Source of the DNA: a virus | DNA: 36,436 bases | IMG/VR virus record: IMGVR_UViG_3300042518_001245 | Coordinates: 1-36,436 of that record | Direction: 5' to 3' (one strand) | Part shown: positions 22,042-30,937 of the stretch, one piece after another | How positions within the stretch are numbered: position 1 is the first letter of the stretch | Layout of the letters: every line of letters starts with the position of its first letter | Notes under the pieces: model-generated | Databases searched by the model: none | Seen by the model: only the letters and a program-made list of their open reading frames with translations | Told to the model about the DNA's origin: nothing | Made by a program: the position numbers and the translations under genes

Positions 22042-25000
22042 TGGTTTTATCATGGGAAGAATACACCAAAACCGACGGATTTCAAAACCTAAGCGTCGAA
22101 CATAAGAAGCTTGCAAGCGACCAGTATTTTCAACAAGTCGTCATGCCTAAACTTGGCAAGCAATACGACATCAAAAACCCAAATGTGTTAGCAGGGGCTT
22201 ATTCACAGTTTCAGCAAGAAGCCGTAAAGCCGACGCTCATAGATCCCCCAAACCAATTCCTTAAATCCCTTGGCAATAAATACGCCGAGCAGGCGACAGG
22301 CGGAATCATTGACACGCAAGAAGGCACGGACTGGCTAGGCTCAACAGCAGGGGCATTATTAGGCGGTGCAACAAACGTAGGGGCTGGAATGGCTATAGGC
22401 GGGGCAATCGGCTCCGTAGTGCCAGTTCTAGGAACCGCCGTAGGGGCTGGAATCGGTGGAACCCTAGGGGCAGTGGCAGGCGGATTCGGTCAAAGTTTGC
22501 GTGAACGCCAAAACGAGGGGAAAACTTTCGACCAGCTCGACGCAGGCGATTATGGACGTGCTATTTTAGAAGGCGGTATTAACGCCGTCCCAGTTGTGGG
22601 AATCGGAGCCAAGCCAATCACCAAACTAGCAACAGGGGCTTTATTTGATGCTGGCTTAAACGCAGGTGCCAACGCCCTAGGGCAACAGGTGCAAAAGGGC
22701 GAAATCGACGGCATGGAAGTGCTTCAACAAGGAGCCTTCGGTGCAGGCGGACACTTGGCAGGGGGCATTATTAACAAGTTCTTTCAAAAGCGAGCCTTAA
22801 AAGCCGAAGCACAAGCCCAAGCTCAAGAAGCCTTACAAGGTGTCGATGCGTCCCAAGTGGGTGTCTTGCCACAGGACGGCACGCCGAACGTCCGCACGGA
22901 TTTAACCGACGTCTTCCCCTATCAAGAAGACGCTCCCTTTGATGTGCAAGGCTTCAACCAAGACCGCACGGCACAGATTCAAACCGATTTACAAGCCAAG
23001 ATTCAAGAAGCCGTCACACTCAAAGCACAAGGGAGCCACAACGAGGCAAAACTTATTCGTGCCAGCCTTTCCAAGCAAATGAACACCCTAGCTAAAAATG
23101 ACGACCCCCTAGCCCGAGACTTTGCCAAAGCCCTAGACCAAATCGATACCCAAGCCAAAGCCTTAAAGCAGGGCAAGCCCCCGCAAGACATCATCCCTCA
23201 AGACTCTTTCGACCCCAACACGGCAGAAATAGGCGAAACACGCATCGACCCCAACACAGGCGAAACCGTCTATTATGGCGGTGAAATCACTAACAACCCC
23301 AACGCTCCAGACCTCCCCGACCCCTTCTTTACAGAAGAGCTTCAACGCCGTGAAAAAGTGAATACCCTTGAACCCATAGGAACACCAGTCAAGCCCAAGA
23401 TTCTTAAAGGCGACTTTGAAAAGGTGACGCTTAAAGACATTGAAGACGTGCTAGGCGATCAACTGGCACCGTCATCTAATGTGGGGCAGTCCTACGCCGT
23501 GGATACCCTTAAATCATTAGGCTACAAGGTTGATAAACTCAAAGCGTCTGCTAAAGGCGTGGATTCACGAGCAGGTGAAAACTATCGTGTGAAAGTGGCA
23601 GGAAAAAACATCATCTTTAAGGGGCAAGACCCATTCGCCACCGTTACCAATCGACTAAGCAAAGAACACGGCATCAACATTTCAAGCAGTATCGCCAAGC
23701 GTATTTCTAAAGACAAAAACTTCGACGCCTTGAACGAGCTTGTCTTGATGAACGACGATGAACTAGACCAGCAGTATTCAGAAGGACAAGGCACCGCAAG
23801 CCAAGCCTTCCAAGCCTTCCAAGAAAAACTTTCAGGCAACCAAGGGGCGGAACGTGATTTTCAAAGCAACAAGTCCTTTGCTATTCAGGAAGCCAAGACG
23901 CAGGAACTTCTCAACGACCTAGACAAAGCTCACACCCCCCAACACCTAGCGGAAATCGAACAGCGTTATCAAGACGTGCTAAATACCAGCATTTACCCCG
24001 AATACACGCAGGAAATCATCACCCCTAAACTTGAAGAAACCCAAGTGCTTATAGAAGGGTTTACGCCTTTAAATAAGGGCAAGCAAGAGCAGTTGAGAGC
24101 AAGGCTTGAACGTGACTTAAACCAAGCCCAAACACCCGAAGACATTGCCCGAGTGGCGGACGAGCTTTACAGCGACAACACCGCCAAAGCCCTAGTTGAT
24201 GAAGCCAGCTTTTACGAACCACTAGGGGCAAAACTACAGGAAGCCGAGGCACGAGTCAACGATCCGAACAGGGCAACCAGTGCAGAAAATGCACAAGTTC
24301 GTTCCAAAACGGAACCAACTGAACCCCTCCCCCTTAAAAAAGGAGGCACCGCCACATCACAAAGCGGAGCAGGCTCCCCACAAGCACGGCTCGACGGCAA
24401 GGCACAAGAGCTTGGCTATCAACACATCAAACACTTGATGCAGGGCTACAAAGCGATTGGCGGAGATCTCACACCAGCCAAGCTTAAAGCCGTGCTTGAA
24501 GCCAAGCCCGAACTTCAAGCCGTAGCGGATTCATTCAAGCCGTTGATAGGCAAGACTCACCCCGACGGAACGCCCAAGTATCCCGAAGAGATTGAGTTTC
24601 AAGAAGCCATGCGAGAAATCGCACGGACGCCTGAACGATACCTTGACTATGAAAGCGGTACAGGCAGACAGCAAAGCGTGAAGGAGCTTGCCAACAAAGC
24701 CCCTCAAGACTGGAACACTATCGAGCAAGTAAAGAAAGACCCAGCCTATGACTTGGCAAGCAACGCCACAAAAAAGCGTGTCGAGCTTATAGACCGCCTG
24801 ATGAAGCAACACAAAACCATGGACGTAGAAATCGCGACTGAAGGGGGCATGAGTGGCAAGGGTGGAGCCACCAACGCCATAGACGCCAAGAAACGGCAAA
24901 ACATCACCCCGTTGTCATTCGCCATTCACAACGACCAAATCGCCGTGAATGCGTACAACGCCGACGGACACTTTGCTAAGTATTACATCGACCTTGACCC

Positions 25001-25478
25001 ACGCCTTGTGAAGGAAGGGAAAGAGGCAAGCCGATTCTTAAACGACCCTGTAGAGTCCACCGCCCCCGAGTTCGTGGGAACCTACCCCAACGTGTACCGT
25101 GACGCAATCCCCTTCTTATTGGAAGACGTGCTAAACCGCAAGCCACGAGAAGAAGGCATCCTCACAAGCCAAGCCCGAGACGTGCTAGACACAGCAAGAG
25201 CGTTCAAGTCCAAGCTAAACAAGGAACAACAGCTCCAAATCAAGTACGGTGCGAACATTAAGGACATCAAGAAGATTCAACATGAGTTGATGAAGCTTAA
25301 CGCCCCCGAAAACGTCAAGAAATTGACGGATGCTATACTAAACAAGGCAGGCAACAAGAAAAAGCTCACAGCAAACGACATCATCGCCATTAAAAAGACG
25401 CTTGAGAAAGAGCCAACACTAAAGGCACTTAAAGGGATGTGCGACCTCTTCAAGCTTTCCACCGCAAATTTAGAATAA
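22041..25478 (+). CDS. Large ejection / internal virion protein, 1145 aa
   Basis: The largest protein of the genome. It opens with WEEYTKTDGFQNLSVEHKKLASDQYFQ, a pattern often seen at the N-terminus of podovirus internal virion proteins, and carries a long hydrophobic glycine-zipper stretch at about residues 95-155 (GALLGGATNVGAGMAIGGAI then GTAVGAGIGGTLGAVAGG), able to insert into a membrane. The rest is long, charged and helical with coiled-coil segments at about 245-350 and 590-760, and a mixed C-terminal domain with Ala/Lys-rich helices. No catalytic motif is recognised. It is expected to extend the tail channel across the cell envelope. Its gene follows the GH108 gene by a TAATG overlap. 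Confidence 0.7.
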   Translation: MVLSWEEYTKTDGFQNLSVEHKKLASDQYFQQVVMPKLGKQYDIKNPNVLAGAYSQFQQEAVKPTLIDPPNQFLKSLGNKYAEQATGGIIDTQEGTDWLGSTAGALLGGATNVGAGMAIGGAIGSVVPVLGTAVGAGIGGTLGAVAGGFGQSLRERQNEGKTFDQLDAGDYGRAILEGGINAVPVVGIGAKPITKLATGALFDAGLNAGANALGQQVQKGEIDGMEVLQQGAFGAGGHLAGGIINKFFQKRALKAEAQAQAQEALQGVDASQVGVLPQDGTPNVRTDLTDVFPYQEDAPFDVQGFNQDRTAQIQTDLQAKIQEAVTLKAQGSHNEAKLIRASLSKQMNTLAKNDDPLARDFAKALDQIDTQAKALKQGKPPQDIIPQDSFDPNTAEIGETRIDPNTGETVYYGGEITNNPNAPDLPDPFFTEELQRREKVNTLEPIGTPVKPKILKGDFEKVTLKDIEDVLGDQLAPSSNVGQSYAVDTLKSLGYKVDKLKASAKGVDSRAGENYRVKVAGKNIIFKGQDPFATVTNRLSKEHGINISSSIAKRISKDKNFDALNELVLMNDDELDQQYSEGQGTASQAFQAFQEKLSGNQGAERDFQSNKSFAIQEAKTQELLNDLDKAHTPQHLAEIEQRYQDVLNTSIYPEYTQEIITPKLEETQVLIEGFTPLNKGKQEQLRARLERDLNQAQTPEDIARVADELYSDNTAKALVDEASFYEPLGAKLQEAEARVNDPNRATSAENAQVRSKTEPTEPLPLKKGGTATSQSGAGSPQARLDGKAQELGYQHIKHLMQGYKAIGGDLTPAKLKAVLEAKPELQAVADSFKPLIGKTHPDGTPKYPEEIEFQEAMREIARTPERYLDYESGTGRQQSVKELANKAPQDWNTIEQVKKDPAYDLASNATKKRVELIDRLMKQHKTMDVEIATEGGMSGKGGATNAIDAKKRQNITPLSFAIHNDQIAVNAYNADGHFAKYYIDLDPRLVKEGKEASRFLNDPVESTAPEFVGTYPNVYRDAIPFLLEDVLNRKPREEGILTSQARDVLDTARAFKSKLNKEQQLQIKYGANIKDIKKIQHELMKLNAPENVKKLTDAILNKAGNKKKLTANDIIAIKKTLEKEPTLKALKGMCDLFKLSTANLE

Positions 25479-25488
25479 GGATACCCCC

Positions 25489-27072
25489 ATGACTGAATGT
25501 AGCCCCGAGTCCATTACAGGAGCCTTGACCGCCACGCTTGAAGCCGTGGGTGTTGATACCATGGAAGCCAAGCTAAGCATGAGCAAGGCACAAAAGCAGG
25601 GCTACACCGCCAAAATTGATGATCTGTTTGATGATGCCTTCCACGACGGAAGCCGACTAAGAGAAGGCGACGACAAGATTATTGACTGGATCGCAGGAAG
25701 CCGTGACAACTTCGACAAGCCAGCCACCAGTGCAGGGCGAGTGATTAACGGCACCAAGTCCTTATTTTACCAGTTTAGAAACGTAAGCCAGTCACTAGGG
25801 GAAGACGTGGTGCAACCCTTTCAAAAGATTATGGAGAAGATAAACGGCGAGTACAAAGACAATCCCGACGGACGCAAGATTTACACCGCCTTGATAAAAG
25901 ACAAAATCAAAGAGCTTGAAAACACACGCCCCGAATTGACAGATTCGCCAGCATGGAGCAGATACAGCAAATGGCTAAAGGACGGCGGAAGCCTGTATCA
26001 CACAGACCACCAAAACGTCTTGGCTAAAGGCGTGAATAACGTGGTGTCGAACATCATTACAGGTAACTTCAACGTGTTCGGCGGAAACTTAATCGAGATG
26101 ATGAAGGTTCCCGTTTTGTACGGAGGCGACGCACTAAAGACGATAAGCCACGCCACCAACTTCACCAAGCGAGACGACCTTGTGAAAGCAGGCGTGTTTC
26201 AAGAAACCGACATCCCCTTCAAAGAAAACCCAGCAGACCCCAAGGTATGGAACGCCCTAAGAAAAGCAAACTATAAAGGCTTACAAACTATACAAGACTT
26301 GACGTTTCTATTTGATGCCCCGATGAAGACGTGGGCGTATGAAGCAGGCAAAGCCAAAGGCGGACATGAGGAAGGGATGCGAGCCGTGCAACGCATCACC
26401 TTTGCCAACCGCCTTGCAGATCCTACTTTTATGCAGATTGACCCAGTGGGACGACTTGGCACACAATTAACGAACTACGGCATGGGAACGGTGCGTTTAT
26501 ACGGTAACTTGTGGCATGAAGTTGCCAGCTTTAAGCAAGACCCCGAACGGGCCAAGCAAGCCGTCGCAGGCTTAATCCTATACCACACATGGCTAGGCTT
26601 GAGTGCAGGCACTTTAAACGCCTTACAAGGGAAGGACTTCAACGAGGCGTTTCAAATAGGAGCCTCACAAGTCCCCCTTTTGTACGGTATCGCCGAAGCC
26701 ATAAGCCCCGAGCTACAGGAAAAGTCCGAACGCAACAAAGGGGCAGGAACTCAACTCACACAGGCGTCAGGTGTAGGACGTTTGTTTGTAGGGCTTGATA
26801 TTGCCAAGAAAACCGTAGACACAACAGGGAGATCACTCAAGAAAGCACACGAAGCCGTGATGAATGACGACCCAGAGACCGCCGTGCGTGAAGCGACACG
26901 AGCTTTAATCAAGTCATCAACGTTTATACCCAGCGTGACAGGTACTAAAGTAGGGCAAGGCGTAAGCGATTGGCTCCTTGATTGGAACGAGGGCGACTTT
27001 GAAGCCGACGAAGCAGGCAAGCAACTCTTAGGACGCACGACGCCGTTTTACAAGGATGAAGTCCAGCCCTAG
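25489..27072 (+). CDS. Internal virion protein, 527 aa
   Basis: The last gene of the plus-strand virion block. The protein is long and mainly helical. At residues 175-210 the segment VNNVVSNIITGNFNVFGGNLIEMMKVPVLYG (in pieces: VVSNIITGNFNVFGGNL then EMMKVPVLYG) is a hydrophobic stretch that could interact with a membrane. A second amphipathic region (TQLTNYGMGTVRLYGNLWHEV, then QAVAGLILYHTWLGLSAGTL) lies at about 330-390. The C-terminus (residues 440-527) is charged. Position after the other ejection genes suggests that it is a third large ejection protein. Its stop overlaps the stop of the convergent terminase large subunit by a shared CTAG. No family name is certain. Confidence 0.65.
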   Translation: MTECSPESITGALTATLEAVGVDTMEAKLSMSKAQKQGYTAKIDDLFDDAFHDGSRLREGDDKIIDWIAGSRDNFDKPATSAGRVINGTKSLFYQFRNVSQSLGEDVVQPFQKIMEKINGEYKDNPDGRKIYTALIKDKIKELENTRPELTDSPAWSRYSKWLKDGGSLYHTDHQNVLAKGVNNVVSNIITGNFNVFGGNLIEMMKVPVLYGGDALKTISHATNFTKRDDLVKAGVFQETDIPFKENPADPKVWNALRKANYKGLQTIQDLTFLFDAPMKTWAYEAGKAKGGHEEGMRAVQRITFANRLADPTFMQIDPVGRLGTQLTNYGMGTVRLYGNLWHEVASFKQDPERAKQAVAGLILYHTWLGLSAGTLNALQGKDFNEAFQIGASQVPLLYGIAEAISPELQEKSERNKGAGTQLTQASGVGRLFVGLDIAKKTVDTTGRSLKKAHEAVMNDDPETAVREATRALIKSSTFIPSVTGTKVGQGVSDWLLDWNEGDFEADEAGKQLLGRTTPFYKDEVQP

Positions 27073-28520
27073 ATGCTGAAATACAGCTCCTTTTGTTCAA
27101 AGGCTTTCTTTTTGATGACATCAATCTTCAAGGGTTCGTAATAGTCCACCATACAGCTTAAGGCGTCAAAGGCGTGATCCGAAAACCACTTTTGACTAGG
27201 GTCTCTTGCTATTTGAGCAGGCGAGGGCAAGTCGTAGTCGTTGCACCCTTCTTTAAAGCGTAGATTCTGAATACATTGAATCGTTCGCTTACAGCGTGGG
27301 TCGAGATACACAAACATTTCACCGTTCGCATTGCAGACCTTGGCTTTGAAGGACTCAATACGGCGACTAATGGCAGGGTTCCCCTTGTTTGTGGCGACTC
27401 TCACATTGTCGTGTCCGTATTCACGACGCAATAGGTTGAGCATCTTGGTATAGAGCGAATTGCGTTCATCCTTTGCCTTGTCTTCCACCGTAACGCCGAC
27501 GTGATTAAAGCCAGCCGACGCATCCCCATTGATGATGATGCCATGCTTGATTTTATCCTTGGGGAACTTCTCAATCAAGGCACGGCACATTTCGTCCACG
27601 TCTGTTTTTTCAAGGCACAGCTCATCAAAGGCGTGAAATTCGCCATTCACACGTTGCACAAAGACCCAACAGCAGGGGTCAAAGTTAAAATCGCAGGTGA
27701 CATGAAGGGGCAACTCCTCCCGATGCTTCAATTCCCTGATGTTGTTTTCGGTAAAGTTATTCACAACCAGCCCCCTTGTTAGGTTACAGTCCTCGCCAAG
27801 CACGAAGACCCTGAACATGTCTTCATCCATGGATTGACGCAGTGTTTCAATGAACGAGTACCCAATGTGTGGGTTTTCAATGGTAGACGCACGACGCTTT
27901 CTAAAGCAAACTTGCACCTTTTCGCCGTTGCGTGGATCGGTAACGGATGTAATCTTAAACGGCGTGTCAAACAGTTCAGCCATCCACCCACGCCGAGCTT
28001 CAGGGTTTGATGTAATAAAGATACGATGCACAGGGAGATTCCCTTGCCTTACACGTCCTATGACTTCAAGCAGGTGTCCCCTTGTCTTGAGTAGAGAACC
28101 TTCATCAACGTGTGCGAACGAGGCGTTGATTGAGCGAATCGATTGCGGATTATCCAATGAACGAAACAACAGTATCGCCCCATTCCAGCACTTGAACGTC
28201 ATCCTCATGTTGGAACGATTAAACGTGTAGTCGATGCCTTCCACAAGCCCGAAGTCATTTAAAAGCTTTTGATATGTGGGTATTGTGGCATCTCTTAGCA
28301 TGGAATAGGAAGGGGCACAGACAAGCCCAGTGACGGCATCCACCTTGTCGCACAATTCTTGGCAAAGCAGAAGACAGCCAAAAGCACCGGGCAAAGTTTT
28401 GCCACTACCATAGCCACCTTGCAAAAAGGCAACATCATGCCCTCCAGTGAAGCCGACAGGCAGTTCAAGCATCCACTTTTGAGCAGGCAACAGGGTAAAC
28501 TCAAAGACATCCTCATTCAT
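27069..28520 (-). CDS. terL: Terminase large subunit (TerL)
   Basis: A 483-residue packaging motor ATPase and nuclease. Walker A is GGYGSGKT (residues 35-42), Walker B is FAHVDEG with Asp139 and Glu140, and a coupling-type SNPE motif (FITSNPEARRG) follows. The C-terminal nuclease has acidic residues in CDFNFDP, NGDASAG and HAFDALSC, fitting the RNase H-like nuclease fold. The start is ATG 28520, in the sequence GAATGAGG overlapping the TerS stop by 8 bases with GGGGAGG upstream; the frame could be extended to 28541 but without a better site. The gene is on the opposite strand from portal and capsid. It converges with the virion block with a 4-base overlap of stops. Confidence 0.9.
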   Translation of the reverse strand: MNEDVFEFTLLPAQKWMLELPVGFTGGHDVAFLQGGYGSGKTLPGAFGCLLLCQELCDKVDAVTGLVCAPSYSMLRDATIPTYQKLLNDFGLVEGIDYTFNRSNMRMTFKCWNGAILLFRSLDNPQSIRSINASFAHVDEGSLLKTRGHLLEVIGRVRQGNLPVHRIFITSNPEARRGWMAELFDTPFKITSVTDPRNGEKVQVCFRKRRASTIENPHIGYSFIETLRQSMDEDMFRVFVLGEDCNLTRGLVVNNFTENNIRELKHREELPLHVTCDFNFDPCCWVFVQRVNGEFHAFDELCLEKTDVDEMCRALIEKFPKDKIKHGIIINGDASAGFNHVGVTVEDKAKDERNSLYTKMLNLLRREYGHDNVRVATNKGNPAISRRIESFKAKVCNANGEMFVYLDPRCKRTIQCIQNLRFKEGCNDYDLPSPAQIARDPSQKWFSDHAFDALSCMVDYYEPLKIDVIKKKAFEQKELYFSI

Positions 28521-28974
28521 CAAGCGTCGCCTCCCCTTCAAATTCGAGAGGAACCGACGCCACGTTTGATATGTTCAAATTATTGCAAATGACTTTCCTT
28601 GAGAGTGTTTCTTCAACGCCTATTTCAAGTTTATCTTTCCAACCGCACAGGTTTTTCATCTTGAAGATCCACACAATGGTGTTAAAGTTCTCAATCGCCC
28701 CATTCATGGCGTCGTTTGCAAGGTCTTCTAGGTAGTATTGAACGCAGGCGTCGCCTATCGCCTTGGCTTCTTTAAACTCCTCGTGCATCTTCATCCAGTT
28801 GTAAATTGTTTGCTTGCTTACACGGATTTTACCAGCAAATGCCTCTACAGAAAGCCCTTGTGCCATGTGGTTGATGAGCATCTCGCAGTATTTGACATCA
28901 TAACTGGTTGCCCTTGATTGTTTAGAGCCGAGAGGATGATGCACAATCTCTGTTTCATACTTTTGAGGCTCCAT
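28513..28974 (-). CDS. terS: Terminase small subunit (TerS)
   Basis: The 153-residue protein begins with a basic stretch, followed by a helix-turn-helix at about residues 25-65 (YCEMLINHMAQGLSVEAFAGKIRVSKQTIYNWMKMHEEF in pieces: LSVEAFAGKIRVSKQTIYNW), typical of small terminase subunits that recognise the packaging site. A helical oligomerisation region follows (KAIGDACVQYYLEDLANDAM) and a polar C-terminus. It starts with GAAGGTATTAA upstream of ATG 28974 and overlaps TerL. It is co-transcribed from the promoter at 29897-29925 together with the upstream pseudo-glycosyltransferase. Confidence 0.85.
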   Translation of the reverse strand: MEPQKYETEIVHHPLGSKQSRATSYDVKYCEMLINHMAQGLSVEAFAGKIRVSKQTIYNWMKMHEEFKEAKAIGDACVQYYLEDLANDAMNGAIENFNTIVWIFKMKNLCGWKDKLEIGVEETLSRKVICNNLNISNVASVPLEFEGEATLDE

Positions 28975-28990
28975 TTAATACCTTCACTTT

Positions 28991-29857
28991 TCAATCGGCA
29001 TTTAAACAGTAAGCAGGCATCCATTCCCCCGCCCACTTTTGCGGATTCAGTTCAAGGGCTTTTAGGTAAAAGACTTGTGCCTTCTTGTAATCACCAGTAA
29101 GATTACTCACCAGCTTAAGAATAGTATAGGCTTCGGGGCGTTCGGGATTGAGTTTACAGGCTTTTAACGCCCAGTATTTCGCACAGTACGTGGCTTCAAG
29201 GGTATTTTCAGAAAGGAAGGCAAGGCAGGCGTGGAGATATTGAGCATAGGCGACGTGTGCTTTTGATTCGTGAAATTGAGCCTTTGCTAAGTGCATCAAG
29301 GGCGAACGCTTAGGCGGTTCTAAGGACTGAATAGCCAGCGAGCAGGGGCGAGGATTCGGCGGATTCAAGAGCCGTTTACCCCAGTTGTTTTGAATTAAGC
29401 CATGCTCCCCCCAGTGGTGACAGCGTGCTTGAAATAAACGCAGTTCCGGCTTTGATGATACCCCTTGCTTGACTTGACAGACCCCCGACGTGGCTTCTAT
29501 GGCATTTAAGTCTTGCACCGCTTGCTTGAGTGCGACGCTATCAAAGAGAGGCGTTTCACCTTGCTTAAGATGCAAGACCCAACGACAGGAAAGTTGAGAG
29601 ATGCCAAGACTCAACAGAGCGTTTTCACTTAATGCCTTGCGACGCTCAAAGAGCAAATCCGCCCCAATATCACAGAGGGCGGACGATTCTTGCTTACTTA
29701 ACGGCTTGTTATGAATCACCACAAGCTGATGAACGGCGTTTAAAACATCAAGCGATTCTAGCCACTCAATAAGCCCTTTTCGCCACACTAAGACCAGCCC
29801 AATTCGTTTAAGGTTTCGTGCGTCCATGCACGCCTTAGGGTTAAGGTTCAGTGCCAT
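28991..29857 (-). CDS. Degenerate GT-A glycosyltransferase-like protein with C-terminal TPRs
   Basis: The 288-residue product has two parts. Residues about 15-130 parallel a family 2 glycosyltransferase: KRIGLVLVWRKGLIEWLESL fits the first strand and helix, VHQLVVIHNKPLS fits the second strand where the D-T-G-S-T-D of active enzymes is expected, and CRWVLHLKQGETPL fits the strand where D-A-D-E is expected. The key acidic residues are replaced (HNKPLS, LKQGE), so it is probably catalytically inactive. Residues about 205-275 contain tetratricopeptide-like repeats (YWALKACKLNPERPEAYTIL and GDYKKAQVFYLKALELNP). It is the first gene of the terminase operon, 16 bases before TerS. Role unknown; a scaffold, a nuclear-like TPR binder or a decayed enzyme are options. 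The GT reading is by eye and needs structural support. Confidence 0.5.
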   Translation of the reverse strand: MALNLNPKACMDARNLKRIGLVLVWRKGLIEWLESLDVLNAVHQLVVIHNKPLSKQESSALCDIGADLLFERRKALSENALLSLGISQLSCRWVLHLKQGETPLFDSVALKQAVQDLNAIEATSGVCQVKQGVSSKPELRLFQARCHHWGEHGLIQNNWGKRLLNPPNPRPCSLAIQSLEPPKRSPLMHLAKAQFHESKAHVAYAQYLHACLAFLSENTLEATYCAKYWALKACKLNPERPEAYTILKLVSNLTGDYKKAQVFYLKALELNPQKWAGEWMPAYCLNAD

Positions 29858-29896
29858 ATTCTATTTTTACCTCTCTCTTAAATCAATCCCACAATT

Positions 29897-29925
29897 AGTG
29901 TAGTACGCCTTTTTTATAGGGTCAA
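29897..29925 (-). promoter_or_regulatory. Sigma70-like promoter for the terminase operon
   Basis: Read on the minus strand, TTGACC (29925-29920) is followed after 17 bases by TACACT (29902-29897), an almost consensus -35/-10 pair. It would start transcription about 33 bases upstream of the pseudo-glycosyltransferase ATG. The stretch 29926-29990 is AT-rich with two TTGTAA copies near the -35 that could serve as an UP element or operator. Confidence 0.75.
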
Positions 29926-30004
29926 GTGAGTTTTGTAACAAATTGTAAACTACTACATTTATTTGTATACCATATTGCTGACATAAACAAAATGCTCACA
30001 ACAC

Positions 30005-30062
30005 AAAAGCCCCCCAAGGTTTTGTCCTGAAGGGCTTTGCAAAGAAAGGATGAAAACATCCT
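30005..30062 (-). terminator. Tandem terminators after the small membrane operon
   Basis: On the minus strand, the first hairpin is AGGATG-TTTT-CATCCT (30062-30047) followed by TTCTTTG. The second is AAAGCCC...GGGCTTTTG (about 30039-30005). Both lie past the end of the 129-residue gene, so transcription from 30773 to 30083 should stop here before reaching the terminase promoter. Confidence 0.7.
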
Positions 30063-30082
30063 AGCAGTTTTGAGGGGGTGTG

Positions 30083-30472
30083 TCAATCATAAAACCCAGA
30101 AGAAGCAGAATTTCGTCTTAATGACTTAGTAATTTCTTCTTGCCTTACCCTTTGTTGCTCCTGTTCAATCCGATCAAGTTGTTGTTTTTGTTGTTGTTGT
30201 TGTTGTTTTCGTTGTGACTCCTCAAACCAATCATCATTCGATGATGCAAGTGGAGACACTACGACTGGAGCTGATACAACTGGAGCAGGCTCACAAGTGG
30301 AGGTTGGCGTGGTGGGTAGCGACTCTACAAGTGCTTCAATGCTAATCAACTTCACTATAATGTCAGCAGTATCTGTAGACGTGGTTTCTCTAATATCCGC
30401 CAAGTACCACAAAAAACAGGCATTAAAAAGCAACTGAATAGTGATGCAGACAATCACAGTATTTTTATTCAT
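30083..30472 (-). CDS. Membrane-anchored Gln-rich protein, 129 aa
   Basis: A single N-terminal transmembrane or signal-anchor helix (VIVCITIQLLFNACFLWYL, residues 6-24) is followed by a Thr/Pro/Val-rich segment (residues 45-80, with VVSAPVVVSP) and a polar Gln/Arg/Glu C-terminus (residues 85-129, with QQQQQQKQQ from a repeated TTG/CAA tract). Topology resembles spanin-like or lysis accessory proteins: anchor, flexible linker, charged helix. No lipobox near the N-terminus that would suggest an outer membrane spanin; a Cys at residue 20 is not in a lipobox context. It overlaps the upstream membrane protein gene by 8 bases. Role unknown, possibly superinfection exclusion or lysis. Confidence 0.55.
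   Translation of the reverse strand: MNKNTVIVCITIQLLFNACFLWYLADIRETTSTDTADIIVKLISIEALVESLPTTPTSTCEPAPVVSAPVVVSPLASSNDDWFEESQRKQQQQQQKQQLDRIEQEQQRVRQEEITKSLRRNSASSGFYD
30178..30214. repeat. TTG (CAA) trinucleotide tract
   Basis: A near-continuous tract of TTG units with one TTTTTG and one TTTTCG interruption (about 30178-30214) encodes poly-glutamine in the 129-residue membrane protein. Such tracts can change length by slippage and so could alter the protein. Confidence 0.85.
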
Positions 30473-30773
30473 TGCTTAACCCTTTTTTAGATTTGTGTCT
30501 TTTTTGTTCAGCACTATACTGCCAACAAACAAGCCAAGCCCCAAACAATAAAAAACCCAGTATCGTTGTCCCATGTTCATCTCCAAACTGTTGATCAAGA
30601 ACAGTAACCACCCCCAAGAATGGCAATCCAATCCAAATAGGGGTTGTTATGACTGCAATACTTTCCCAAAAACGATCCTGTGAATAGCTTCGCTTTATAT
30701 AATAAAAAAAAGCAAAAGCAACGCACCCCAAAATCAAAAAGCAAACAACCGTTCCAAACATTGGCCAGTCCAT
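30465..30773 (-). CDS. Membrane protein with about three transmembrane helices, 102 aa
   Basis: Hydrophobic segments at about residues 4-25 (MFGTVVCFLILGCVAFAFFYY), 38-60 (AVITTPIWIGLPFLGVVTVL) and 68-86 (TTILGFLLFGAWLVCW) give probably three TM helices, with a basic C-terminus (RHKSKKG). A holin, exclusion protein or other membrane factor is possible. The start has AAAGGATTG upstream. It is the first gene after the promoter at 30933-30962 and overlaps the Gln-rich protein gene. Family unknown. Confidence 0.55.
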   Translation of the reverse strand: MDWPMFGTVVCFLILGCVAFAFFYYIKRSYSQDRFWESIAVITTPIWIGLPFLGVVTVLDQQFGDEHGTTILGFLLFGAWLVCWQYSAEQKRHKSKKGLSNE

Positions 30774-30908
30774 ATTTCAATCCTTTTTCCTCTACTCGGC
30801 ACGTCCAAGCCGTCCCATTATAACCGAATCCCATCACTTTCGCAAATGCCAGTGCCAAAAGTGCCAAAACTCAAACTCCTCCAAATGATGTATTCAACAA
30901 ATAAATGC

Positions 30909-30937
30909 TTGTTTTAAATAAACAAGCTTGTTAATAT
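30909..30937 (+). promoter_or_regulatory. Sigma70-like promoter, plus strand
   Basis: TTGTTT (30909-30914) and TAATAT (30932-30937) are separated by 17 bases. It would start transcription near 30944, giving a transcript ending at the terminator at 31046-31081. The -35 hexamer overlaps a CTTGTTT heptamer. Confidence 0.5.

Noticed and set aside
27501-28230. Plus-strand ORFs over TerL
   Set aside because: TerL motifs are complete on the minus strand, so these are shadows.
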